This document shows positions 1-7,323 of a DNA stretch of 33,373 nt, piece by piece. The translations under genes were made by a program, and so were the position numbers. The stretch covers positions 1 to 33,373 of the forward strand of contig CAYJOR010000028.1 in the NCBI GenBank assembly GCA_964371865.1, in the 5' to 3' direction. This DNA is from CAYJAZ01 sp964371865. Its GTDB lineage: Bacteria > Desulfobacterota > Desulfovibrionia > Desulfovibrionales > Desulfovibrionaceae. Under the pieces are notes generated by a model, which saw nothing but the letters and a program-made list of their open reading frames with translations, made no database searches and was not told where the DNA came from. Every line of letters begins with the position of its first letter. Within the stretch, counting starts at the first letter, position 1.

Positions 1-829
1 CTGATTTCATTTCAGCAATTTCTTCTAAGCTTTTGCTTGATAGAAGTTCAAAATAACGCCACATCAATTCATCTGAAATTGACATAGTTTTACCGAATTG
101 ATCACTAGGTGTTTCGTCAATTCCTATGTAATTTCCGTAAGATTTTGACATTTTTCTTACGCCATCAAGACCTTCAAGAAGTGGCATTGTAATAACACAT
201 TGCGCTTCTTGATTATATGCTGTTTGAAGTTGACGTCCCATAAGTAAGTTAAATCTTTGATCTGTTCCGCCCATTTCAACATCAGCTTCAAGTGCAACTG
301 AATCATACGCTTGACAAAGCGGGTAAAACAATTCGTGGATTGAAATTGGACGTTCTTCTTTAAATCTTTTTGTAAAGTCATCACGCTCAAGCATTCTTGC
401 AAGAGTACAACGTGAAGCGAGTCTAATCATATCGTACGATGATAAAGCACCTAGCCAACGAGAGTTGAACTCAACTATTGTTTTTTCCGGATCTAATATC
501 TTAAATAGCTGTTTTTTATATGTTTCAGCATTTTGAGCTACTTGTTCAGGTGTAAGAGCAGGGCGTGTTTCTGAACGACCTGATGGATCGCCAATCAAAC
601 CTGTAAAGTCACCAATCAAGAAGATAACTTGATGGCCTAACTCTTGAAAATGACGCATTTTATGCATTACAACTGTATGCCCCAAGTGCAAGTCAGGTGC
701 TGTTGGATCGAATCCAACTTTAACGCGTAAGGGTTTGCCTTTTGCTAATTTTTTTCTCAAATCTTCTTCATTGATGAAGTCTGCAACACCACGTTTAATA
801 AGCTTTATCTGGCTATCTATATCTATCAT
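1..829 (-). CDS. tyrS: Tyrosyl-tRNA synthetase, 5' part (runs off the window)
   Basis: Charges tRNA-Tyr with tyrosine in the cytoplasm. I translated the open frame from the ATG at 829; it stays open to base 1, giving 276 residues of a family usually near 400, so the rest of the C-terminal part, including the S4 RNA-binding domain, lies outside. The class I signature HLGH follows GFDPTAPD near residue 40, and RKMSKSYGNY is present near residue 250. A KMSKS-form signature points to the TyrZ-like subgroup rather than E. coli-type TyrS, which has KFGKT. AGGGTG precedes the start by four bases. It lies downstream of infC on the same strand, but a terminator at 1075-1116 and a repeat separate them. 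Confidence 0.95.
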   Translation of the reverse strand, partial: MIDIDSQIKLIKRGVADFINEEDLRKKLAKGKPLRVKVGFDPTAPDLHLGHTVVMHKMRHFQELGHQVIFLIGDFTGLIGDPSGRSETRPALTPEQVAQNAETYKKQLFKILDPEKTIVEFNSRWLGALSSYDMIRLASRCTLARMLERDDFTKRFKEERPISIHELFYPLCQAYDSVALEADVEMGGTDQRFNLLMGRQLQTAYNQEAQCVITMPLLEGLDGVRKMSKSYGNYIGIDETPSDQFGKTMSISDELMWRYFELLSSKSLEEIAEMKS

Positions 830-916
830 TTTTACACCCTAATTTATTATTAAATAGAACCTAGTCTTTTACACTTCTTTTAGTAATTTGTCAAATTTTA
901 TTGAGAAGGATTTTTT

Positions 917-985
917 TGCCTTTGACGACCAAGGTGAATGATTCCCCATGTAAATTCCTTTTCTTTTTCACGTATCTCACGGAAA
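917..985 (-). repeat. R1 intergenic repeat, copy 1 (degenerate)
   Basis: On the minus strand this reads through GGGGAATCATTC, then CACCTTGGTCGTC and AAAGGCA, matching copy 2 (1178-1286), although the palindrome of the core has decayed. It sits just upstream of tyrS in the 499-base gap 830-1328. Apart from two R1 copies and one terminator I see no gene in that gap. Confidence 0.6.
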
Positions 986-1074
986 ATGAAAATAGTTTTA
1001 AAAAAAATTATTTTCATTATCATCAAATTAAAGAATCTACTTAAAACTGACTAATGCAAGTAAATTAAATAAAA

Positions 1075-1116
1075 ATTAGTCCTTCTATTAACATCACAAT
1101 TAATGAAAGGACTAAT
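1075..1116 (-). terminator. Rho-independent terminator after infC
   Basis: Perfect 10-bp stem ATTAGTCCTT / AAGGACTAAT with a 22-base loop. Read on the minus strand it is followed by TTTTATTTAA. It would end the thrS-infC transcript before tyrS. Confidence 0.8.
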
Positions 1117-1177
1117 TATTTAAATTATATCTTAGAATTTATTTTCTCTACGAACGGTTTTCTTTACTTCAACGTTA

Positions 1178-1286
1178 AGTGAATATTTTTTTGGAACGAC
1201 TCATTACTTTCTATCGAGGAACGAGTGAGAAAGAAGTGGGGTTTCCAAAGGGAATCATTCCCTTTGGTCGTCGAAGACAAAAGAAA
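1178..1286 (+). repeat. R1 intergenic repeat, copy 2
   Basis: Two structured parts. The first is a hairpin (CATTACTTTCT at 1202-1212 with AGAAAGAAGTG at 1228-1238) whose loop carries GAGGAACGA. The second is a perfect palindromic core at 1245-1267 (CCAAAGGGA, ATCAT, TCCCTTTGG), followed by GTCGTCGAAG. After it the motif CGAAGRCAAAAGAAA recurs imperfectly at 1272-1286, 1291-1305 and about 1313-1327, running up to the infC stop codon. The same arrangement appears beside the gene at 23526. Confidence 0.75.
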
Positions 1287-1328
1287 CAGTCGAAGGCAAA
1301 AGAAAGGCTTGTTGGAGACAAAAGAAAT

Positions 1329-1880
1329 CTATTTCTTTACGAGTGGTACAAGTAGCATTTGTAAAACTCTGCCTTCTGCACGAGCTTCTTGTTCTACTTT
1401 ACCGATATCTTTTGTATCTTCGATGATTCTATCGAGGATTGTTTCACCACGGTCTTTATGCACTATCTCACGACCTCTAAAGAATACAGAGACTTTACAT
1501 CTATCACCTGCTTCAAGAAAACGACGAATGTGACGAACTTTTGTTTCGTAATCGTGATCATCCGTTTTAGGGCGAACTTTAATCTCTTTAATCTGAACAA
1601 CTGTTTGATTTTTCTTAGCTTCTTGCTTTTTCTTTTGTTGTTCGTACTTAAATTTACCATAGTCCATGATGCGGCATACAGGTGGTTCAGCATTAGGGGA
1701 AACTTCAACTAAATCAAAGCCTTGTTCTTTTGCAGTTTGCAAAGCATCTTGACGAGTTAAAATTCCTAACTGTTCTCCGTCTGCACCAATAACACGCAAT
1801 TCACGTGCACGAATTTGATCGTTACGGCGTACCCCATCTTGTGGGACATCTTTTCTTGATTTTAGATTAGGCGAAGCGAT
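1329..1880 (-). CDS. infC: Translation initiation factor IF-3, probable AUC start
   Basis: Binds the 30S subunit, checks the initiator tRNA/start codon and prevents premature 50S joining. The N-terminal signature (VRRNDQIRARELRVIGADGE, residues 17-36) and the C-terminal domain with KEIKVRPKTDDHDYETK are clear. No ATG, GTG or usable TTG lies upstream of the conserved N-terminus: a TTG at 1799 would delete it, and the frame is closed by TGA just above 1880. An ATC codon at 1880-1878 lies eight bases after a perfect GGAGG (1889-1893) and gives 183 residues, close to the 180 of E. coli IF-3. E. coli infC starts at AUU, which lets IF-3 repress itself, so an AUC start suggests the same control (inference). 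The first 14 bases overlap the end of thrS. rpmI and rplT do not follow. Confidence 0.88.
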   Translation of the reverse strand: MASPNLKSRKDVPQDGVRRNDQIRARELRVIGADGEQLGILTRQDALQTAKEQGFDLVEVSPNAEPPVCRIMDYGKFKYEQQKKKQEAKKNQTVVQIKEIKVRPKTDDHDYETKVRHIRRFLEAGDRCKVSVFFRGREIVHKDRGETILDRIIEDTKDIGKVEQEARAEGRVLQMLLVPLVKK

Positions 1881-3825
1881 AACTCATTCCTCCATTCTTA
1901 AAAGGTTCAACACATTCAGCGATTAAGAATTCCGCAAAAGCTTCTTGAGTATAGAAACCGAGGTTTTCACCTACACGCGGACGTACATTAACGCCTTTTT
2001 CTTCCATTTCTTTATCCCCAATGACTAGCATATAGGGAACTTTTTCCATTTGAGCTTCACGTACTTTATAACCGAGCTTTTCATTACGTGTATCTAATTC
2101 TACACGTAAACCTTGCGTTTGTAAATAGCTTTGTACTTCTTTTGCGTACTCATTGTGCGCATCGGTTATTGTTAAAATTCTCGCTTGCACCGGAGCCAAC
2201 CAAGTTGGAAGTGCGCCAGCATAATGCTCTATTAGCACACCGATAAAACGCTCTAGTGAGCCCACTATTGCACGGTGAACCATTACTGGACGATGTTTTT
2301 CATTATCGGCACCAACATAATTGAGGTCGAAGCGTTCCGGCAAGGTGAAATCTACTTGAATTGTAGATAGTTGCCATTCACGACCAATTGCATCAGTTAC
2401 TTTAATGTCAATCTTAGGACCATAGAATGCGCCATCACCCTCATTGATTGAGTAAGGAAGTTCTTTATTCTCTACCGCATTGATAAGTGCATTTGTTGCA
2501 ATATCCCAAGCCTCATCAGAGCCGATTGATTTTTCCGGACGGGTTGAAATTACGATTCTGTAATTAAAACCAAAAAGCTTCATTAGATCATCAGAAAGCT
2601 TCATTACGCCAAAAATTTCTTCTTCAAGCTGTTCAGGCATACAGATAATATGCGCATCATCTTGAGTAAACTGTCTTACACGTAGCAAACCATGGAGCGC
2701 ACCTGATTTTTCATGCCTGTGAACAACGCCTAATTCAAAATAGCGCTTTGGTAAGTCCCTGTAAGATTTAGTTTGTTGGTTATAGATAATCATATGACCA
2801 ACGCAGTTCATTGGTTTTACGCCATGAACGTCGACTGTGTTTTTCACATCATCATGAATTTCAGTGAAGTACATATTTTCACGATAGTTAGCGTAGTGAC
2901 CTGATGTTTCCCAAAGCTCGCGGCGCAGTATTTGCGGCCCTTGAACTAGTTCATAGTTACGCTTCATATGTTCTTTACGCAAGAAATCTTCAATAATTGT
3001 GCGAACTAACATACCTTTTGGCTGCCAGAAAACCATACCTGGTGCAAAATCTTCAGAGAATGAAAATAAATTCAATTCCTTACCAAGTTTTCTATGGTCG
3101 CGTTTTTTTGCTTCTTCTAGGCGATTTAGATATGCTTTTAATTCTTTATCGTTAGCGAAAGCAGTTCCGTAAATACGTGAAAGCATTTTATTATCGGAAT
3201 TACCTCTCCAGTATGCACCTGCTACACTCATAAGCTTGTATGATTGAACAAATGATGTTGATGGGAGGTGAGGCCCGCGGCAAAGATCTAAGAAATCGCC
3301 ACATTTATAAAGAGAAACTGTATCAACATCTAAATCGTTGATAATTTCAACTTTATAATCTTCATTCATTGAAGTGAAAAGTTTAATCGCTTCTTCTTTT
3401 GATATAATAGAACGCTCAAAAGGAATGTTTGCTCGAATAATAGCCTGCATTTCTTTTTCAATTGACTCTAAATCTTCTAAAGAGAAAGCTTTAGGCACGT
3501 CGAAGTCGTAGTAAAAACCATTTTCGATTGAAGGACCAATAGTAACCTTCACATCTTTAAATAGTTTTTGCACTGCATATGCCATAATGTGTGCAGTTGA
3601 ATGGCGAAGGATATCAAGACCTTCTTTAGAATCAGCGGTAATAGTTTCTATAGCCGTTGTTCCTGTAGGAATAGGGCTTGAAACATCATAAAGTTCTTCA
3701 CAGGTACCATTATTAATACGAACTGCGAGTACGCCTTTCATTTTTTTACCGGAAAGACCTGCTTTTAGCACATCTTCGATTTTTTCAAATTCATTACCTT
3801 CAACAACTACGCCGTCAAGCAACAT
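1867..3825 (-). CDS. thrS: Threonyl-tRNA synthetase
   Basis: Class II synthetase that charges tRNA-Thr and edits Ser-tRNA-Thr. The N-terminal TGS-like domain (about 1-62) is followed by the editing domain with HSTAH (H75, H79) and CRGPH, then the catalytic core with motif 2 (VVHRHEKSGALHGLLRVRQF) and the zinc ligands in MNCVGH, DDAH and VHRAIVGS, and a C-terminal anticodon-binding domain. Length 652 against about 640 for the family. The open frame extends upstream, but only through the tRNA-Val gene. ATG 3825 is preceded by GGAG at a six-base spacing, so I place the start there. It is translationally coupled to infC: the infC ribosome-binding site lies within its last codons. No separate strong promoter is seen; transcription probably arrives from the tRNA promoter through the hairpin at 3856-3880. 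Confidence 0.96.
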   Translation of the reverse strand: MLLDGVVVEGNEFEKIEDVLKAGLSGKKMKGVLAVRINNGTCEELYDVSSPIPTGTTAIETITADSKEGLDILRHSTAHIMAYAVQKLFKDVKVTIGPSIENGFYYDFDVPKAFSLEDLESIEKEMQAIIRANIPFERSIISKEEAIKLFTSMNEDYKVEIINDLDVDTVSLYKCGDFLDLCRGPHLPSTSFVQSYKLMSVAGAYWRGNSDNKMLSRIYGTAFANDKELKAYLNRLEEAKKRDHRKLGKELNLFSFSEDFAPGMVFWQPKGMLVRTIIEDFLRKEHMKRNYELVQGPQILRRELWETSGHYANYRENMYFTEIHDDVKNTVDVHGVKPMNCVGHMIIYNQQTKSYRDLPKRYFELGVVHRHEKSGALHGLLRVRQFTQDDAHIICMPEQLEEEIFGVMKLSDDLMKLFGFNYRIVISTRPEKSIGSDEAWDIATNALINAVENKELPYSINEGDGAFYGPKIDIKVTDAIGREWQLSTIQVDFTLPERFDLNYVGADNEKHRPVMVHRAIVGSLERFIGVLIEHYAGALPTWLAPVQARILTITDAHNEYAKEVQSYLQTQGLRVELDTRNEKLGYKVREAQMEKVPYMLVIGDKEMEEKGVNVRPRVGENLGFYTQEAFAEFLIAECVEPFKNGGMSYRFA

Positions 3826-3855
3826 GCAAAACTCCAAAGTATAAAGTATATAAAT

Positions 3856-3880
3856 AAAAAAAGGAGAAGCAAGCTTCTCC
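3856..3880 (-). terminator. Terminator between tRNA-Val and thrS
   Basis: Perfect 8-bp GC-containing stem GGAGAAGC / GCTTCTCC with a 2-base loop, followed on the minus strand by seven Ts. It lies 12 bases past the tRNA 3' end and 31 bases before thrS, so it either sets a tRNA/thrS ratio by partial read-through or is an attenuator. A weak promoter-like TTGCTT...TATACT overlaps it. Confidence 0.8.
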
Positions 3881-3891
3881 CGTATCAGCAT

Positions 3892-3966
3892 TGGTAGGAA
3901 CGAGCAGATTTGAACTGCTGACCCCTTCCGTGTCAAGGAAGTGCTCTACCCCTGAGCCACGCTCCT
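3892..3966 (-). tRNA. tRNA-Val (GAC)
   Basis: Complete cloverleaf on the minus strand. The acceptor AGGAGCG pairs with CGTTCCT (one G-U). The D stem is GCTC/GAGC. The anticodon stem CTTCC/GGAAG carries the loop TTGACAC, anticodon GAC. The T stem AGCAG/CTGCT carries the loop TTCAAAT. Discriminator A and an encoded CCA occupy 3892-3895. A strong promoter lies 18 bases upstream and a terminator follows. Confidence 0.97.
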
Positions 3967-3984
3967 GCATTCATAACAAAAGAC

Positions 3985-4013
3985 AACATACGCACAAGCT
4001 AAAGAGTTGTCAA
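3985..4013 (-). promoter_or_regulatory. Sigma-70-type promoter of tRNA-Val (and thrS-infC)
   Basis: TTGACA at 4013-4008, 17-base spacer, TATGTT at 3990-3985. The predicted start is near 3978, about 12 bases before the mature tRNA 5' end. Confidence 0.8.
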
Positions 4014-4134
4014 GTTTTTTTTATAATAAGTTTATCTTTTTTTACTATATTTCTCACTTGTTTTTAATGAGAAAATATTTTCAGAAAAATAAATTCTGGA
4101 ATTCCTGCCACATAATCCCGTTATAAATTATAAA

Positions 4135-4311
4135 CTACTTATCATTGCAGCCACAAGAACCACCACAGCCTTGTTTTAAATCTTTTTTAGAGCAAGCATC
4201 TGCGCTTGCACACCCTATACATTTCACACCTTTTTTCTTTTGATTAACAACATATCTAATTGCAAGAAAAAGAATTAATACTATAATTCCTAATACAATC
4301 GCATCTTTCAT
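4135..4311 (-). CDS. FeoB-associated Cys-rich membrane protein
   Basis: A 58-residue gene too short for standard ORF cut-offs. It starts at ATG 4311 after AAGGAG with a five-base spacer. Residues 4-22 form one hydrophobic helix (VLGIIVLILFLAIRYVV), followed by a basic stretch NQKKK and a cysteine-rich tail: KCIGCASADAC, then GCGGSCGCNDK. This is the layout of the small FeoB-associated proteins found at the end of feo operons. Their role is not settled; a part in ferrous iron handling at the membrane is an inference from position. It follows feoB by about 100 bases, and a terminator hairpin lies between them. Confidence 0.88.
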   Translation of the reverse strand: MKDAIVLGIIVLILFLAIRYVVNQKKKGVKCIGCASADACSKKDLKQGCGGSCGCNDK

Positions 4312-4324
4312 AAAAACTCCTTAT

Positions 4325-4357
4325 AAAAAAATCCCTTACTCATTCAAGTAAGGGATT
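4325..4357 (-). terminator. Terminator between feoB and the Cys-rich gene
   Basis: Perfect 11-bp stem AATCCCTTACT / AGTAAGGGATT with a 6-base loop, followed on the minus strand by a T-run. The ribosome-binding site of the Cys-rich gene starts only a few bases later, so that gene depends on read-through or on a promoter I cannot see. Confidence 0.8.
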
Positions 4358-4408
4358 TTCAAACTTTATGTGAAAGCTAAATCAAACGTTGTATCTGCAT
4401 TCAATAAC

Positions 4409-6412
4409 TTAGTTAGCTGTTGCAAGATTACGTTTCGCTTCAGATTCCGCATTCCCTTTTCTTACTAATTGAACTAATACAGCAAGCATTATACCAACTG
4501 CGATAAGTCCCGGTACAAAAGCTGAGCCTAATACGCCTGTAGTTACAAATGTACCAATTTGATACACAAAGAACGCTACAGCAAAGCCTGTTCCAAATTG
4601 AAGAGCAATACCAGCCCATAACCATTTTCTATTTTCCATTTCTGCATTCATCGCACCAATCGCTGCAAAGCAAGGAGGAGTGAAAAGGTTGAACATTAGA
4701 TACGCAAGAGCTGCTACAGAAGTCATACCCATTATTTCTGCTACTGATCCTGCTCCGCTTACAAGCGCAAGTTCTTCAGTATCAATAAAATTAGTGATTC
4801 CGTATACAACCGCTAATGTGCCAACAACGTTTTCTTTTGCAATAAATCCTGTAATTGCCGCAGCAGCAAGTTGCCATACGCCAAATCCTAAAGGAAGAAG
4901 TAAAATTGCAAATGGGCTTGAGATAGATGCAAGAATACTTGTTGCTTCTGCGCCTTCTGCTACAACATTGAAGCTCAAATCAAATGTTTGCATAATTTGA
5001 ACTGCAGCGTTACAAATCAAAATAACTGTTGCCGCTTTAATGATAAATGCTTTACCGCGTGATAACATTGATAATGTTGCTCTTGCAATACTAGGGAACT
5101 GATAATCTGGAAGCTCCATAATAAAGAATGAACGAGCATATTTTTCACCGGTAATTTGTTTAATAAGATATGCACCTAAAATGATAAGTAAACCACCTGC
5201 AAAGTACATTGTAGTTCCAACCCAAGCTGCGTCCGCAAAGAATACACCAGAGAAGAGTGCAATAACAGGAAGTTTAGCACCACAAGGCATAAAAGGTGTA
5301 AGCATTGCTGTAGTTCTGCGTTGGCGCTCGTTTCTGATTGTTCTTGTTGCCATAACACCAGGAATTGCACAACCTGTTCCAATTACCATTGGAATAATTG
5401 ATTTACCTGATAAACCAACAACTTTAAGGAATCTATCCATAACAACAGCTACACGAGCCATATAACCACAATCTTCTAAAAGTGCAAGCAAGAAGAACAT
5501 TACCATGATAAGCGGTAAGAAACCAACAACTGCTCCAACACCACCAATAACACCATCAAGCAAGAGCGCACTTAGGAGTGGTGATACGTCTTCGCCTAAA
5601 AGTCCGGCACACCATTCATAGAACATGTCTATATAGCCAACCATCCAGTCAGCAATAAAAGTACCTAAAGTTGTTTGTGAAATGTAGAATACTGTCCACA
5701 TAACCGCTGCAAAAATTGGAATACCTAACCATTTATGAGCAACGATACTGTCAAGAGTATTTTGGATTGAGCTTGAAGCTTTTTCTTCTTTACGCTTTTC
5801 AACGCCAGCAACAAGATTATTTACAAAATCGTAACGTTTTATATCAGAAGCTTTAACCGCTTCTTCTGATGTTACGTTTGCATCTTGCACGAAAGGAGCT
5901 GTTTGCCCTTTACCTGCTAATGAAATAGCTGTTTCGATTAATTCTTTGTGTCCATTATCAGAAGAAGAGGTTGATACTGTAGAAATAACTGGACAGCCTA
6001 ATGCTTTTGAAAGAGCAGCAACATCAATCGAAATACCTTTCTTAGCATTCAAGTCTGATTTATTCAAAGCTACTACAACCGGAATACCAACTTCAAGCAA
6101 TTGAGTTGTAAAGAAAAGTGAACGGTTAATACTTGTAGCATCAACGATATTGATAATTACATCAGGGCTTTCACTCTTTACAAAATTACGTGTGATGTTT
6201 TCTTCTGAGGTAAATGGTGACATTGAATATGCACCCGGTAAATCAACTGCGATTAAGTTTTCACTTCCAGAATACAAATTTTTCTTAATATTGCCTTCTT
6301 TCTTGTCAACGGTTACACCCGCCCAGTTACCGACTTTTTCAATTTTACCGGTAATTGCATTAAAAAGTGTGGTTTTCCCACTATTTGGGTTACCTGTTAG
6401 AGCTATTTTCAT
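4409..6412 (-). CDS. feoB: Ferrous iron transport protein B
   Basis: Inner-membrane Fe(II) transporter with an N-terminal G-protein domain. G1 is GNPNSGKTT (residues 7-15), G3 is DLPG (57-60), G4 is NKSD (117-120). The membrane part begins near residue 235, with two Gate regions that include the signature GTGCAIPGVMATRTIRNER and CGAKLPV. Length is 667, at the short end of the family (E. coli about 770); the shortening falls in the linker after the G domain and at the C-terminus. ATG 6412 is preceded by GGAGAG. feoA lies 130 bases upstream on the same strand, and no FeoC-like winged-helix gene is present. I saw no clear Fur box. Confidence 0.96.
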   Translation of the reverse strand: MKIALTGNPNSGKTTLFNAITGKIEKVGNWAGVTVDKKEGNIKKNLYSGSENLIAVDLPGAYSMSPFTSEENITRNFVKSESPDVIINIVDATSINRSLFFTTQLLEVGIPVVVALNKSDLNAKKGISIDVAALSKALGCPVISTVSTSSSDNGHKELIETAISLAGKGQTAPFVQDANVTSEEAVKASDIKRYDFVNNLVAGVEKRKEEKASSSIQNTLDSIVAHKWLGIPIFAAVMWTVFYISQTTLGTFIADWMVGYIDMFYEWCAGLLGEDVSPLLSALLLDGVIGGVGAVVGFLPLIMVMFFLLALLEDCGYMARVAVVMDRFLKVVGLSGKSIIPMVIGTGCAIPGVMATRTIRNERQRRTTAMLTPFMPCGAKLPVIALFSGVFFADAAWVGTTMYFAGGLLIILGAYLIKQITGEKYARSFFIMELPDYQFPSIARATLSMLSRGKAFIIKAATVILICNAAVQIMQTFDLSFNVVAEGAEATSILASISSPFAILLLPLGFGVWQLAAAAITGFIAKENVVGTLAVVYGITNFIDTEELALVSGAGSVAEIMGMTSVAALAYLMFNLFTPPCFAAIGAMNAEMENRKWLWAGIALQFGTGFAVAFFVYQIGTFVTTGVLGSAFVPGLIAVGIMLAVLVQLVRKGNAESEAKRNLATAN

Positions 6413-6542
6413 ACTCTCTCCTTATGTTTTATAAAATCTTTTTTTATTTTGAACAGTTACTCTTATCAAGCTAACTTTAGCATATAAATAAAAAACTGTT
6501 TTGTAATTCAAACTCTTAGAATAAAAAAAATAAGGCTAAAAT

Positions 6543-6764
6543 TTATATCTCAATTGCTGAGGCTAAATCTTCGTCAATGCTATATTTTGCATTTTTTACA
6601 TTAATAACATAGTTTTTATGGAGAATTGAAACTACAGAAATACTTTGCCCTTCATAACATCCAAGAGTAAATAGAAACGCTTTCATTTCATCATCGCCAC
6701 GAGTGTTGATTGATTTAATTGTATAATCAGTATTTAAGTTTGCTTTTGTTAGATTATTTGGCAT
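6543..6764 (-). CDS. feoA: FeoA-domain protein
   Basis: A 73-residue cytoplasmic SH3-like protein, the usual length for FeoA, which works with FeoB. The core has the FeoA pattern: a loop rich in Gly/Asp, then FTLGCYEGQSISVVSILHKN and VINVKNAKYSIDEDLASAI. The start at 6764 has AGGAA five bases upstream. It is first in the feo operon, behind a near-consensus promoter at 6814-6842. Confidence 0.88.
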   Translation of the reverse strand: MPNNLTKANLNTDYTIKSINTRGDDEMKAFLFTLGCYEGQSISVVSILHKNYVINVKNAKYSIDEDLASAIEI

Positions 6765-6813
6765 TATGATTCCTGTTTAGTTGATATAGAGTTAGCAATG
6801 TATAACCCACGAG

Positions 6814-6842
6814 ACTATAGTAACTAACAAAAATTTTGTCAA
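6814..6842 (-). promoter_or_regulatory. Promoter of the feo operon
   Basis: TTGACA at 6842-6837, 17-base spacer, TATAGT at 6819-6814, about 50 bases ahead of feoA. No convincing Fur-type palindrome overlaps it. Confidence 0.8.
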
Positions 6843-6913
6843 TAGAATTTTTTATTTAAAACAGAATTTAGAATTTACTTTATGTATAGCTCAATAATTG
6901 TCCAGAAGTCTTT

Positions 6914-7110
6914 TCTTAAGACCTCTACATAATTACTGAAATTTTACTGAGAAAAGCTAATAATTTTCTTTTTACTTTAGGGTTACTTTCTAACTTGTTG
7001 ATATTCCAGTAAATGGTTTTTAAGGAAGGGGGAGAGCTCGAGAGGGGGAAACACCGTTTTTGACTCAAAAACGTGGTTTCCCCCTCTCGAAAATAATTAT
7101 GCAGAGCTCT
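6914..7110 (+). repeat. R2 intergenic repeat, copy a (full length)
   Basis: About 195 bases that reappear in reverse at 31886-32078, alignable by eye end to end. The centre is a near-perfect 24-bp hairpin (7039-7062 with 7066-7089, two mismatches), preceded by TTTTTAAGGAAGGGGGAG and followed by GAAAATAATTATGCAGAG. An 87-codon open frame crosses it on the minus strand but has no coding support. With the hairpins at 7156-7312 this accounts for most of the 559-base gap 6765-7323. Confidence 0.8.
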
Positions 7111-7155
7111 TTTCTTAGAGAAATACATAAAGATGAAGTAAATATAGTAATTAGC

Positions 7156-7199
7156 AAAAAAAAAGAGAATACTCTCACTTTTCAGCAAGAGTATTCTCT
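7156..7199 (-). terminator. Terminator after the outer-membrane protein gene
   Basis: Perfect 12-bp stem AGAGAATACTCT / AGAGTATTCTCT with a 12-base loop, followed by a T-run on the minus strand. Confidence 0.85.
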
Positions 7200-7228
7200 A
7201 TAAAAAAACAGCAACTTATAGGAGATAA

Positions 7229-7247
7229 AATTCACACGATGTGAATT
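7229..7247. repeat. Small perfect palindrome
   Basis: AATTCACA, CGA, TGTGAATT: 8-bp arms around a 3-base centre, in the 3' untranslated region of the gene at 7324. The half-sites are in the reverse order of a CRP site (TGTGA-N6-TCACA), so it is not one. Confidence 0.5.
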
Positions 7248-7290
7248 AGCAAACCCTTAAAAAGACTGTATACTAAAACATTTCTTTTGG

Positions 7291-7312
7291 CAATGTGCCA
7301 CTTGGCACATTG
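7291..7312. repeat. Perfect palindrome just after the barrel gene
   Basis: CAATGTGCCA, CT, TGGCACATTG: 10-bp arms with a 2-base loop, 11 bases past the stop codon. There is no T-run, so it is more likely an mRNA 3'-end stabiliser than a terminator (inference). Confidence 0.6.
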
Positions 7313-7323
7313 GTTTATATTTT

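Noticed and set aside
1134..1202. Protein-like tail KYSLNVEVKKTVRRENKF on the minus strand behind infC
   Set aside because: Only about 21 codons between TGA and TAA, no start codon, and not similar to L35 or L20; probably chance or a remnant.
1225..1533. 102-codon plus-strand open frame
   Set aside because: Half lies antisense inside infC and the rest is the R1 repeat and its CGAAGRCAAAAGAAA copies.
1329..1799. infC starting at TTG 1799
   Set aside because: This would remove the conserved N-terminal segment VRRNDQIRARE; the ATC at 1880 with GGAGG gives the full family length.
3826..3936. N-terminal extension of ThrRS
   Set aside because: It would be encoded by the tRNA-Val gene and its terminator; ATG 3825 has a proper RBS.
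6914..7110. R2 hairpins as rho-independent terminators
   Set aside because: No T-run follows either arm, the stems are unusually long, and dedicated terminators are found nearby (for example 7156-7199).
6925..7188. 87-codon open frame on the minus strand
   Set aside because: It runs straight through the palindromic R2 repeat and a terminator; in copy b the matching frame has a stop codon, and there is no RBS or protein-like pattern in the first part.
7229..7247. CRP-type operator
   Set aside because: The half-sites are in the wrong order and spacing, and it lies in a 3' untranslated region.
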